From positions 1-7,018 of the forward strand of contig CAZCPB010000232.1 in the NCBI GenBank assembly GCA_964500365.1: DNA of 7,018 nt. Direction: 5' to 3'. Shown here piece after piece: positions 1 to 6,127 of the stretch. Source of the DNA: CAZCPB01 sp964500365. GTDB lineage: Bacteria; Planctomycetota; Phycisphaerae; Phycisphaerales; UBA1924. Every line of letters begins with the position of its first letter. The first letter of the stretch is position 1. The notes under the pieces are model-generated. The model was not told the origin of the DNA, searched no databases, and worked only from the letters and a program-made list of their open reading frames with translations. Both the position numbers and the translations under genes were made by a program.

Positions 1-482
1 TCGTGGGCCGCGATCCCGACGATGTACTGCGAAAGCGTCCACCGCCTGCCGCGCTCCGGGCTCGAGAAGAGCGCCCCCTGGTCCGCGTGTTCGACCGCCG
101 CGCGGAGCAGCGCGTGCTCCTTTTTCAGGAGCGCCCGGTCGCGTGTCCACGCGAGCGCCGCCGCCTTGCCCGCCAGGTCCGGCACCACCGGCCAGTTGGA
201 GGGGGATCGGGAAAAGCCCTCGCCGGGGCCGTGCGGTCCCGTCCGGGATCTGACGCCGACCGCCACCTCCTCCACGTGCCGGCGCACCGCGTACTTCCAG
301 TACGCCGCGTGGAGCACGATCTCCCAGATGCATCGCCTGCCGCGCCCGGGTCGGAACGACGCGATCGCGGGAGTCACGCCGCGCAGCGAGCCCGCGAGCG
401 TCGGCCCCTGCCAGCCCCGCGGCCCGAAGGCCCCGTTGATCGAGTCCAGAAGAACGGTGAGAACGGGCGGAGTGGTCGGCAT
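1..482 (-). CDS. DinB-like family protein (partial, C-terminus missing)
   Basis: This is the N-terminal 160 residues of a DinB/YfiT-like four-helix protein, read leftward from an ATG at 480-482 and cut by the left edge. Visible family-like segments are an L-x-G-V-T-P stretch near residue 33, W-E-I-V-L-H-A-A-Y-W-K-Y at 53-64 with the first candidate metal ligand His58, S-P-S-N-W-P at 93-98, and I-V-G-I-A-A-H at 154-160. The last looks like the start of the conserved H-x-x-Y-H-x-G-Q segment, whose remaining ligands lie outside the window. Members bind a divalent metal through three histidines. Some are thiol-dependent S-transferases, but most have no known substrate, so no function is assigned. 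A GGAG lies only 2 bases before the ATG, too close for a good ribosome binding site, so the start is uncertain. The same frame is open upstream to a TGA, with a possible GTG start about 19 codons earlier. It is divergent from the phosphoesterase gene. Confidence 0.78.
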   Translation of the reverse strand, partial: MPTTPPVLTVLLDSINGAFGPRGWQGPTLAGSLRGVTPAIASFRPGRGRRCIWEIVLHAAYWKYAVRRHVEEVAVGVRSRTGPHGPGEGFSRSPSNWPVVPDLAGKAAALAWTRDRALLKKEHALLRAAVEHADQGALFSSPERGRRWTLSQYIVGIAAH

Positions 483-730
483 TGCTCCAGTATGCCAAAC
501 CGGGCGAAGGCCGGGGCGCCCGGCGGCTCGGGCATGTCCGCGTACATGCGCAAAGCCGGCCACAATTCGTCAAAGTTCGACAGGACCGCGTCGAAAAAGG
601 CAAGGGCGGAACGACCGCCGCCGCGTATTCTTTGCTGCGGGCCGACGCCCGTGCTGAAGTGGTAATGGCACGCGTTTGAATCAAAAGGCCGCGGCCAGAA
701 CCCGCACCTCTCTGCGGGAGTAGTTTCAGA
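483..730. other. Divergent intergenic region, no confident gene
   Basis: This 248-base spacer separates the minus-strand DinB-like gene from the plus-strand phosphoesterase gene, so it should contain promoters for both. I cannot identify a convincing sigma-70 promoter pair. On the minus strand a CATACT sits right before the DinB ATG, and a TTGACG lies farther upstream, but their spacing does not fit each other. The spacer also holds the palindrome GGCCGCGGCC (687-696), a small CGGGC/GCCCG hairpin around 638-651, and the 701-718 hairpin listed separately. One minus-strand frame (about 485-665) stays open with protein-like composition, but I see no good start or family. Confidence 0.5.
701..718 (+). 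promoter_or_regulatory. Small hairpin overlapping the phosphoesterase ribosome binding site
   Basis: CCCGCA (701-706) and TGCGGG (713-718) form a perfect 6-bp stem around the six-base loop CCTCTC. The only plausible Shine-Dalgarno sequence for the GTG start at 731 is GGGAG (716-720), so half of it lies in the 3' arm of the stem. Folding would hide it from the ribosome. The SD-to-start spacing of 10 bases is rather long. The stem and overlap are seen directly; any role in translation control is inference. It has no T-run and is unlikely to be a terminator. Confidence 0.35.
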
Positions 731-2038
731 GTGTTCTGGCTGATCGTCAGCGCCATCCCCCTCCTCGGGCTGATCTGGTGGTGGTGGGCCGACCGCCGTC
801 TGCGGCGCCTGGAGCGCCCGCGACCGTGGCGCCTCGGCCTGGCCGCGTTCGTGGTGTTTCACGGGGCGGCGTTCGTGTGGCTCTTCGCATCGCGTTACTA
901 CCGCACCGATCCGCCGCCGCAGGGTGTGCTGGTCACCACGTACATCTGGAGCCTGGTTGTCCTGCCGCTGGCGGTCGGCGCGACCGCGAGCATCGTCGGC
1001 ATCGAGTCCATCGTGGCCGCCGTCCGTGCCGGCGCCCGCCTGCTCCGAGGCAGAAGCCGCGCGGCGGCGAGCGACGGTGCCGAGCCCCCGGCCCCGGCGC
1101 GCGGGGCGCGCATCGAGACCGTCGGGCCCGTCGAGCCTGGCATCAGCCGCCGGCGGGCACTGGCGAGCCTGGCGATGGTGGGAGGGCCGGTGCTCACGCA
1201 GGGAGCGGCGTTCACTCGTGGGCTCTCCCAGCTCGACGAATTCCGCGTCCGCGAGTTCGACGTTCCGTGTCCCTCGCTCCCGACCGAACTCGACGGCCTG
1301 ACGATCGCGCACGTCAGCGACACGCACGTCGGACGTTTCACGAAGGGCAGGGTGCTCGACGCGATCGCCCGGCGCGTGAGCGAACTGGACTGCGACCTGG
1401 TCTGCTTCACGGGCGACCTGATCGACTACACGATCGCGGACCTGCCCGAGGCGCTCGCGATGGCGCGTGATTTCCGCTCGCGTCACGGCGTGTTCGTCTG
1501 CGAGGGCAACCACGACCTCTTCGAGGACCGGGCGCAGTTCCGGCGGGGCGTGAGCCGGGCCGGGCTCGGCCTGCTCGTCAACGAGAGCGCGACCGTCGAG
1601 ATCCGCGGCCGGCGCGTGCAGCTCCTCGGCCTGCGCTGGGGCGCCGAAGGCCCGACGCGCGGACGCGGAGCCCAGCATGAAGCCAACGCCGAGACCCTCG
1701 CCCGCACGCTCGACCCCGGCGCGTTCCAGGTCCTTCTCGCCCACCACCCTCATTCGTTCGACGATGCGGCGCGCCTCGGCATCCCGCTCACGCTGGCGGG
1801 TCACACGCACGGCGGGCAGTTCAACTTCGCGGAGGGCGTCGGCCTCGTACGGCACTGGTACAAGTACATGAGCGGGCTCTACACGCAGCCGGGCGCGGGA
1901 GGCACGGCGTCGTGCGTGGTGAGCAACGGCGTGGGGAACTGGTTCCCGCTGCGGGTGAACGCACCGGCGGAAGTGGTCAGGGTCACCTTGATCAGCGCGC
2001 GTTCGCGGACTCTTGCACGCTCGACTAGTAAACCGTGA
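731..2038 (+). CDS. Membrane-anchored calcineurin-like metallophosphoesterase (YkuE/YaeI-type)
   Basis: This 435-residue protein has a hydrophobic N-terminus with three likely membrane segments (about 2-19, 35-55 and 66-90), an Ala/Pro-rich linker (about 110-125), a twin-arginine-like motif S-R-R-R-A-L (139-144) followed by a fourth hydrophobic stretch (to about 160), and a phosphoesterase domain from about 188 to 420. The five metal-site blocks are all present: D-T-H (197-199), G-D (228-229), G-N-H-D (259-262), A-H-H-P-H (337-341) and G-H-T-H-G (357-361). The enzyme should therefore hold two metals and hydrolyse phosphoesters, probably on the outer face of the membrane. Relatives act on varied substrates, including phospholipid head groups, so the substrate is unknown. 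The start is a GTG, chosen because it opens the first membrane segment and follows GGGAG by 10 bases. It appears monocistronic and converges with the dehydrogenase cluster. Confidence 0.9.
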   Translation: MFWLIVSAIPLLGLIWWWWADRRLRRLERPRPWRLGLAAFVVFHGAAFVWLFASRYYRTDPPPQGVLVTTYIWSLVVLPLAVGATASIVGIESIVAAVRAGARLLRGRSRAAASDGAEPPAPARGARIETVGPVEPGISRRRALASLAMVGGPVLTQGAAFTRGLSQLDEFRVREFDVPCPSLPTELDGLTIAHVSDTHVGRFTKGRVLDAIARRVSELDCDLVCFTGDLIDYTIADLPEALAMARDFRSRHGVFVCEGNHDLFEDRAQFRRGVSRAGLGLLVNESATVEIRGRRVQLLGLRWGAEGPTRGRGAQHEANAETLARTLDPGAFQVLLAHHPHSFDDAARLGIPLTLAGHTHGGQFNFAEGVGLVRHWYKYMSGLYTQPGAGGTASCVVSNGVGNWFPLRVNAPAEVVRVTLISARSRTLARSTSKP

Positions 2039-2067
2039 CTTGCAGGCCGATATCGAAGTCCTCAATC

Positions 2068-2079
2068 GCCGGTACCGGC
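2068..2079. terminator. Perfect 12-bp palindrome between convergent genes, weak terminator candidate
   Basis: GCCGGTACCGGC is a perfect palindrome in the 44-base gap between the stop codon of the phosphoesterase gene (2036-2038) and that of the E2 gene (2083-2085, minus strand). As RNA it could form a 4-bp stem with a GUAC loop in either direction. The position suits a bidirectional terminator, but the stem is short and neither side has a T-run, so intrinsic termination is doubtful. Confidence 0.2.
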
Positions 2080-2082
2080 ACA

Positions 2083-3513
2083 TCATCCCCGCGCCGGCCC
2101 CAACAACTGCTCCGGGCTCTGCAGCAACTCCACGATCTTCGCCAGCGCCAGCGCTGCCGTAGCGCCGTCCACCACGCGGTGGTCGCAGGCGAGGCTCAGG
2201 GGCAGCAGATTGCCGACGAAAATCCCGCCGTGGCGCACCACCGGCGACTGGCGCGCCCGGCCGACCGCGAGGATCGCCACCTCGGGGTAGTTGATGATCG
2301 GCGTCGCGAAGCGCCCGGCGTGACTCCCCACGTTGCTGATCGTGAACGTCGAGCCCATGAGCCGGTCGCGCGGGATCGAGCGGGCGCGGGCGGCTCCGGC
2401 GATCGCGCCGATCTCCCGCCCGATCTGGAGCACGCCGAGCGAATCGCAGTCGCGGATCACGGGCACCATCAGGCCGCTGTCGGTGTCGGTCGCTATGCCC
2501 ATGTGGACAGAGTGGTGCTGAAGGATGAACGCGTCGGCGCCGCTGTCCCCGGCCTTCTCCTCGACCGTCGCGTTCATCGCGCGGAACTCGGGGCTGGTCA
2601 GCACGCGGCAGACGGCGCTGGCGACAAAGGGCAGGAACGAGACCTTTTCGCCCGACGCCGCGCCGAGCTTGCGGCGCAGCGAGTCGAGCGCCGAGACGTC
2701 CGCCTCGTCCATGACGTTGAAGTGCACCGCCTGGTTGACGCTCTCGCGCAGCCGGTTGGCGATGGTGCGGCGCACGCCGCGGAACGGGATCCGCGTGACC
2801 TCGTCGGCGCCGGGCGGGCGGGAGGCGGGCCGGGCGGGAACCGCGGCACGGGCCACGGCCGCGTCCACGACCGCGCTGTGCGGCTGTTCCGGGTCCACGG
2901 GAGCGACATCGGGAACGCCGCGCCGCGCAGGAGCAGGGCGGGCCGGCGCCGCCGCGGCCGAACCGCGGCCTCGCGCCGGGCCGCCGCCCGACACGTCGCG
3001 CACGTCCTTCTCGAGAACGCGCCCGCCGATGCCGGAGCCCTTGATCGAGTCGATGTCGACGCCGAGATCGCGCGCCAGCCGCCGCACCGCGGGCGTCGCG
3101 AGGGCCTTCTGGGGCTCGTTCGACATGATCCCGACGACGGTGCCGGCGTCCTCTCGCTCGGAAGGCGGCTCGGGGACTTCGTGGCCGTTGTTGTGGTGGT
3201 CGGGCGCGGGGCGGACCCTGGTCTCGGCCTTCAATGGGGCCGCGGCTGCAGCGCCGTCGCCCTTGTACGTCACCAGCGGGTTCCCGACGTGCAGGACCTC
3301 GCCTTCGGACCCGTGGAGGCGTGCGATAGTGCCCGCACGCGGACTCGGGACCTCGACGAGGGCCTTGTCCGTCTCCATCTCGGCGAGGATGTCGTGCTCG
3401 GCGACGGTGTCGCCCTCCTTGACGCGCCACTTGATCAGTTCGGCCTCGTGCACACCCTCGCCGAGGTCGGGGAGGATGAAAACGTCGGGGTCGGTGGACT
3501 TGGCGTGCGCCAT
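2083..3513 (-). CDS. pdhC: Dihydrolipoamide acyltransferase, E2 of a pyruvate-type 2-oxoacid dehydrogenase complex
   Basis: This 476-residue E2 core enzyme transfers the acyl group from its swinging lipoyl arm to CoA. It has one lipoyl domain (about 10-86, lipoyl-lysine Lys50 in E-M-E-T-D-K-A), a peripheral subunit binding domain (about 138-172, A-T-P-A-V-R-R-L-A followed by G-S-G-I-G-G-R-V), a long Ala/Pro/Arg linker (about 177-237), and a complete catalytic domain (about 238-476) ending with the active-site motif D-H-R-V-V-D-G (444-450; His445, Asp449). The start at 3513 is set by a GGAG six bases upstream and by the lipoyl domain beginning about 10 residues in. The frame stays open farther upstream, but through repeat sequence with no homology. 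It is the last gene of the minus-strand cluster, 211 bases after the CoA-transferase gene. E2s for pyruvate and branched-chain oxoacids look alike. The pyruvate assignment leans on the E1 subunits, so the symbol is tentative. Confidence 0.94.
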   Translation of the reverse strand: MAHAKSTDPDVFILPDLGEGVHEAELIKWRVKEGDTVAEHDILAEMETDKALVEVPSPRAGTIARLHGSEGEVLHVGNPLVTYKGDGAAAAAPLKAETRVRPAPDHHNNGHEVPEPPSEREDAGTVVGIMSNEPQKALATPAVRRLARDLGVDIDSIKGSGIGGRVLEKDVRDVSGGGPARGRGSAAAAPARPAPARRGVPDVAPVDPEQPHSAVVDAAVARAAVPARPASRPPGADEVTRIPFRGVRRTIANRLRESVNQAVHFNVMDEADVSALDSLRRKLGAASGEKVSFLPFVASAVCRVLTSPEFRAMNATVEEKAGDSGADAFILQHHSVHMGIATDTDSGLMVPVIRDCDSLGVLQIGREIGAIAGAARARSIPRDRLMGSTFTISNVGSHAGRFATPIINYPEVAILAVGRARQSPVVRHGGIFVGNLLPLSLACDHRVVDGATAALALAKIVELLQSPEQLLGPARG

Positions 3514-3519
3514 GGGCGG

Positions 3520-3523
3520 CTCC
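3520..3523 (-). promoter_or_regulatory. Ribosome binding site fixing the E2 start
   Basis: On the minus strand GGAG is followed by CCGCCC and then the ATG at 3513. This good Shine-Dalgarno match at 6-base spacing decides between the short start and a start 63 codons upstream. Confidence 0.7.
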
Positions 3524-3559
3524 GTGGTCTGGCGGTCGGAAAGGAAGGATATACGGAGA

Positions 3560-3600
3560 GAAGTGGCGGAGGGGAAGTAACGAAGTGACGGAGTGAAGTG
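3560..3600. repeat. Degenerate GAAGT-type short repeat in the E2 leader
   Basis: On the plus strand GAAGT or its close variant GGAGT starts at 3560, 3574, 3582, 3590 and 3595, and three of these units are 8 bases apart (3574, 3582, 3590). On the transcribed minus strand this reads as repeated ACTTC/ACTCC blocks, a pyrimidine-rich stretch about 45-90 bases before the E2 start codon. It could be an imperfect tandem repeat or an unstructured part of the leader RNA; I know of no named element that matches. Confidence 0.45.
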
Positions 3601-3625
3601 AAAGCGCGGCAGAGCGGAAGAGATC

Positions 3626-3699
3626 GGAAGCCCCAGGTTGCCCGGATTATCCCTGATCCAAGGCTTGATCTGGGTGCATCCGGGCCATCTGGGGCTTCC
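3626..3699. repeat. 74-base near-perfect palindrome in the spacer before E2
   Basis: The arms 3626-3647 and 3678-3699 are inverted copies matching at 20 of 22 positions, with outer 11-base blocks GGAAGCCCCAG/CTGGGGCTTCC and inner 8-base blocks GCCCGGAT/ATCCGGGC. Inside, CCC/GGG (3651-3653/3672-3674) and GATC/GATC (3655-3658/3667-3670) extend the stem to an 8-base loop. The whole can fold into one long hairpin on either strand. It lies between the CoA-transferase stop (3725) and the E2 start (3513). There is no T-run after it on the minus strand, so it is not a classical intrinsic terminator. It could be a dispersed REP/MITE-like element, an RNA processing or stability hairpin, or a partial terminator. 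I see no target-site duplication at its ends. Confidence 0.75.
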
Positions 3700-3724
3700 C
3701 ATCCCCGCCCCTTTACTCGAAGCT

Positions 3725-5020
3725 CTAGGAAAGCGTGTAGTGGCGCAGGTCGGCGATGCGCCGCTTCAATTCGGCACGGAAGTCCGGGTGCGCGATGCCG
3801 ACCAGCAGCTGCGCCCGTTCGCGGAGGGTCTTGCCGTGCAGGTTGACGACCCCGTACTCCGTCGCGACCCAGTGCACGTGGCCCCGGGTCGTCACCACGC
3901 CCGCTCCAGGGTTCAGTTCGGCGACGATCCGCGACACCTTGCCGCCCGCGGCCGTGGAGGGCATGGCGAGTATCGGCTTGCCGCCCTTGCTGATCGCGGC
4001 GCCGCGGATGAAGTCCATCTGGCCGCCGATCCCCGAGAAGACGCGGTGGCCGATGGAGTCCGCGCAGACCTGGCCGCTGAGGTCGATCTCGATCGCGGAG
4101 TTGATCGCGACGGTCTTGTCGTTCTTGCGGATCAGCGACGTGTCGTTGGTGCGATCGCAGGGATGGAGCTCGACCAGCGGGTTGTCGTCCACGAAATCGA
4201 AGAGCTTCCGTGAGCCGTTCAGGAAGCTCGCGACCGTGCGGCCGGGGTGTACGGACTTGCAGCGGTTGGTGATGACGCCGCCCTCGACCAGGGGGATCAG
4301 GCCGTCGGAGAACATTTCGGTGTGGACGCCCAGGTCGTGCTTGTTTCCCAGCCGGGCCAGCACGGCGTCGGGAATGCCGCCGATGCCCATCTGGAGGCAC
4401 GAACCGTCTTCGATGAGATCCGCGACCAGTTCGCCGATGCGCGCCGAGACCGGCGTCTCGGGCTCGGGGAGGTGCTCGTGGAGCGGCCGGTCGGTCTCGG
4501 TGAAGGCGGTGATGCGGGACACGGGCAGCGTTGAGTGACCGTGCGTGCGCGGCATCCGCCTGTTGATCTCGGCGATCACGACCGGCGCGGTGTCCACCGC
4601 GGCGCGGGCGGCGTCCACGGACGTGCCGAGCGTGCACAGGCCGTGCTTGTCCGGAGGAGAGAGCTGGACCAGGACCGCGTCGAGCCTGATCGCGCCCGAG
4701 CGGAACAGTCCGGGGATGTCGGAGAGGAACACGGGCACGAATTCGGCCCGCCCCTCCTCCACCGCTTTGCGCAGGCCCGGGCTGGTGAAGAGAGAAATCG
4801 ATGTGAAGCGGGACGATTGGCGCGGATCGGCGAACGCTATATCACCGGTCAGGTGCAGGTGGTAGAGCCTGATCCCGTCGAGATTGGGATTGGCGACCAT
4901 GGCGTCGATCAGGGGCGTGGGAGTGGCGCAGGCGCCGTGGATGAAGACGTTCATGCCGCGACGGAGAGGAGCGACGGCCTCGCTCGGGGACCGCGGTGTG
5001 CTGCTCATGGGTGTCGTCAT
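3725..5020 (-). CDS. Acetyl-CoA hydrolase/4-hydroxybutyrate CoA-transferase family protein
   Basis: This 431-residue protein is full length for the Cat2/AbfT-type group of CoA-transferases. It moves CoA between an acyl-CoA and a free acid through a glutamyl-CoA thioester. Family features are S-P-P-D-K-H-G near 121-127, the glycine loop G-I-G-G-I-P-D-A-V (212-220), the likely catalytic Glu235 in H-T-E-M-F-S-D-G (233-240), G-I-G-G-Q-M-D-F-I-R-G-A (330-341), M-P-S-T-A-A-G-G (353-360), V-A-T-E-Y-G (385-390), and the C-terminal A-H-P-D-F-R (410-415). The first ATG has no clear Shine-Dalgarno sequence, and a second ATG four codons on has none either, so the exact start is open. The gene sits between E1 beta (94-base gap) and E2 (211-base gap) on the same strand. 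It could therefore use the acyl-CoA made by the complex, for example as acetyl-CoA:organic acid CoA-transferase. The true substrate pair cannot be read from sequence. Confidence 0.91.
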   Translation of the reverse strand: MTTPMSSTPRSPSEAVAPLRRGMNVFIHGACATPTPLIDAMVANPNLDGIRLYHLHLTGDIAFADPRQSSRFTSISLFTSPGLRKAVEEGRAEFVPVFLSDIPGLFRSGAIRLDAVLVQLSPPDKHGLCTLGTSVDAARAAVDTAPVVIAEINRRMPRTHGHSTLPVSRITAFTETDRPLHEHLPEPETPVSARIGELVADLIEDGSCLQMGIGGIPDAVLARLGNKHDLGVHTEMFSDGLIPLVEGGVITNRCKSVHPGRTVASFLNGSRKLFDFVDDNPLVELHPCDRTNDTSLIRKNDKTVAINSAIEIDLSGQVCADSIGHRVFSGIGGQMDFIRGAAISKGGKPILAMPSTAAGGKVSRIVAELNPGAGVVTTRGHVHWVATEYGVVNLHGKTLRERAQLLVGIAHPDFRAELKRRIADLRHYTLS

Positions 5021-5070
5021 CGGGCGTCAGCGTAGGATCGCGCGGTAGGGTCGCGTCCCGCTCGTGCGTC

Positions 5071-5104
5071 CGCGACCGGCGATCCGGAGAATTCCCCGGT
5101 CGCG
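5071..5104 (-). terminator. 9-bp inverted repeat after E1 beta, intercistronic hairpin
   Basis: CGCGACCGG (5071-5079) and CCGGTCGCG (5096-5104) are perfect inverted repeats around a 16-base loop, which itself contains GGA/TCC ends. The hairpin begins 10 bases after the E1 beta stop codon on the minus strand and ends 50 bases before the CoA-transferase start. The GC-rich stem resembles an operon-internal attenuator or 3'-end stabiliser. No T-run follows on the minus strand, so full intrinsic termination is unlikely. Confidence 0.35.
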
Positions 5105-5114
5105 TACGACGCGC

Positions 5115-6113
5115 TCAATACGCCGCGCACTGCAGGAGGCTCTCGGAGATCCGCTTGGGGTCGGGCAGATACTCGAGTTCGAGCTTGTAGTACGGCATCA
5201 CCGTGTCGAAGCCCGCGACGCGCTGCACGGGCGCCTGGAGGTGCAGGAAGCAGCGTTCCTGGACGAGCGCGGAAAGCTCGGCGCCCATGCCGCACGTGCG
5301 CGGCGCCTCGTGGACGATCACGCAGCGGCCGGTCTTCTCCACGCTCGCGGCGATGGTGTCGATGTCGATCGGGTAGATCGTGCGGAGGTCGATGAGTTCG
5401 ACCGAGACGTTTTCGGGGAGCATGTCGAGCGCCTTGTTGCACTCGTGAACCATCGCGCCCCACGAGACCATGGTGATGTCCGTGCCCTCGGTGACGATCT
5501 TGGCCTGGCCGATCGGGATGGTGTACTCCTCCTCGGGGATTTGCTCGCGGAAGGCGCGGTAGATGCGCTTGGGCTCGAAGAAGACCACCGGGTCAGGGTC
5601 GCGGATCGCGCTGGTGAGCAGGCCCTTGGCGTCGTGCGCGGTCGAGGGCATCACGACCTTGAGGCCGGGCGTATGGGCGTAGATCGCTTCGGGGGAATCG
5701 GAGTGAAGCTCGGGCGCGTGGATGCCGCCGCCGACAGGGACGCGGACGGTGAGCGGGATGGTGATCGCTCCGCGCGAGCGCGTGCGGTAGCGTGCGGCGT
5801 GGTTCACGAGCTGGTCGTACGCCGGGCCGAGGAAGCCCTCGAACTGGATCTCGGGCACGGGCCGCATGCCGGCCATGGCAAGGCCGATCGCGGTGCCCAT
5901 GATGCCCGACTCGGCGAGGGGCGTGTCCACCACGCGGTCAGGACCGAACTGCTTCTGCAGGCCCTCGGTAACGCGGAAGACGCCGCCATTCGCGCCCACG
6001 TCCTCGCCGAGGATGACGACGCGGTCGTCGCGGGCCATTTCCTGCGCGAGGGCCTCGTTGATGGCGTCGACGAGGGTCAGGCCTTTTTCGTTCATTGCGT
6101 CGGTACGGGGCAT
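5115..6113 (-). CDS. pdhB: 2-oxoacid (pyruvate-type) dehydrogenase E1 component, beta subunit
   Basis: This 332-residue subunit is full length for the family. With E1 alpha it forms the alpha2beta2 thiamine diphosphate enzyme that decarboxylates the oxoacid and reductively acylates the lipoyl arm of E2. Visible blocks are G-E-D-V-G (36-40), G-G-V-F-R-V-T-E-G-L (43-52), D-T-P-L-A-E-S-G-I (63-71), the P-E-I-Q-F segment (87-91), G-G-G-I-H-A-P-E-L-H-S-D (128-139, candidate active-site histidines), D-P-V-V-F-F-E-P-K (174-182), P-E-E-E-Y-T-I (193-199) and D-L-R-T-I-Y-P-I-D (242-250) in the C-terminal transketolase-like domain. The pattern resembles Gram-positive-type PdhB more than BkdB, though this is judged by eye. 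The ATG at 6113 is preferred over Met7 because GGAG lies six bases before it. It starts 14 bases after the stop of the small upstream gene, which suggests translational coupling. Confidence 0.95.
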   Translation of the reverse strand: MPRTDAMNEKGLTLVDAINEALAQEMARDDRVVILGEDVGANGGVFRVTEGLQKQFGPDRVVDTPLAESGIMGTAIGLAMAGMRPVPEIQFEGFLGPAYDQLVNHAARYRTRSRGAITIPLTVRVPVGGGIHAPELHSDSPEAIYAHTPGLKVVMPSTAHDAKGLLTSAIRDPDPVVFFEPKRIYRAFREQIPEEEYTIPIGQAKIVTEGTDITMVSWGAMVHECNKALDMLPENVSVELIDLRTIYPIDIDTIAASVEKTGRCVIVHEAPRTCGMGAELSALVQERCFLHLQAPVQRVAGFDTVMPYYKLELEYLPDPKRISESLLQCAAY

Positions 6114-6119
6114 AAGTCG

Positions 6120-6123
6120 CTCC
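6120..6123 (-). promoter_or_regulatory. Ribosome binding site of E1 beta
   Basis: On the minus strand GGAG is followed by CGACTT and the ATG at 6113. It lies in the 14-base gap after the small gene's TGA (6128-6130), so ribosomes finishing the small gene end next to it. It supports the first Met over Met7. Confidence 0.7.
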
Positions 6124-6127
6124 AGTA

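Noticed and set aside
3..665. Two overlapping plus-strand open frames of about 210-220 codons over the DinB-like gene.
   Set aside because: The minus strand reads a recognisable DinB-like sequence here; the plus frames are Arg/Pro-rich and match nothing I know.
374..3430. Very long minus-strand open frame (about 1018 codons) spanning the phosphoesterase gene and most of E2.
   Set aside because: It is Arg/Ala/Pro-rich shadow sequence in a GC-rich genome, overlaps two genes with clear catalytic motifs, and shows no domain of its own.
2035..3588. 517-codon plus-strand open frame antisense to E2.
   Set aside because: It is the mirror of the E2 coding frame, with His/Asp/Arg-rich low-information sequence and no family motif.
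3626..3699. Palindrome as a classical intrinsic terminator.
   Set aside because: No run of T follows the stem on the minus strand, and a same-strand gene (E2) continues downstream.
3514..3702. N-terminal extension of E2 by 63 residues to an upstream ATG.
   Set aside because: The extension translates the palindrome and the GAAGT repeat. The ATG at 3513 has a good SD and is followed at once by the lipoyl domain.
3600..3730. Palindrome as an insertion sequence end or attachment site.
   Set aside because: No transposase or integrase gene, no target duplication and no paired end were found in the window.
3435..4637. 400-codon minus-strand open frame overlapping the CoA-transferase in another frame.
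   Set aside because: It crosses the spacer palindrome and the E2 start, and is Arg/His/Pro-rich with no recognisable domain.
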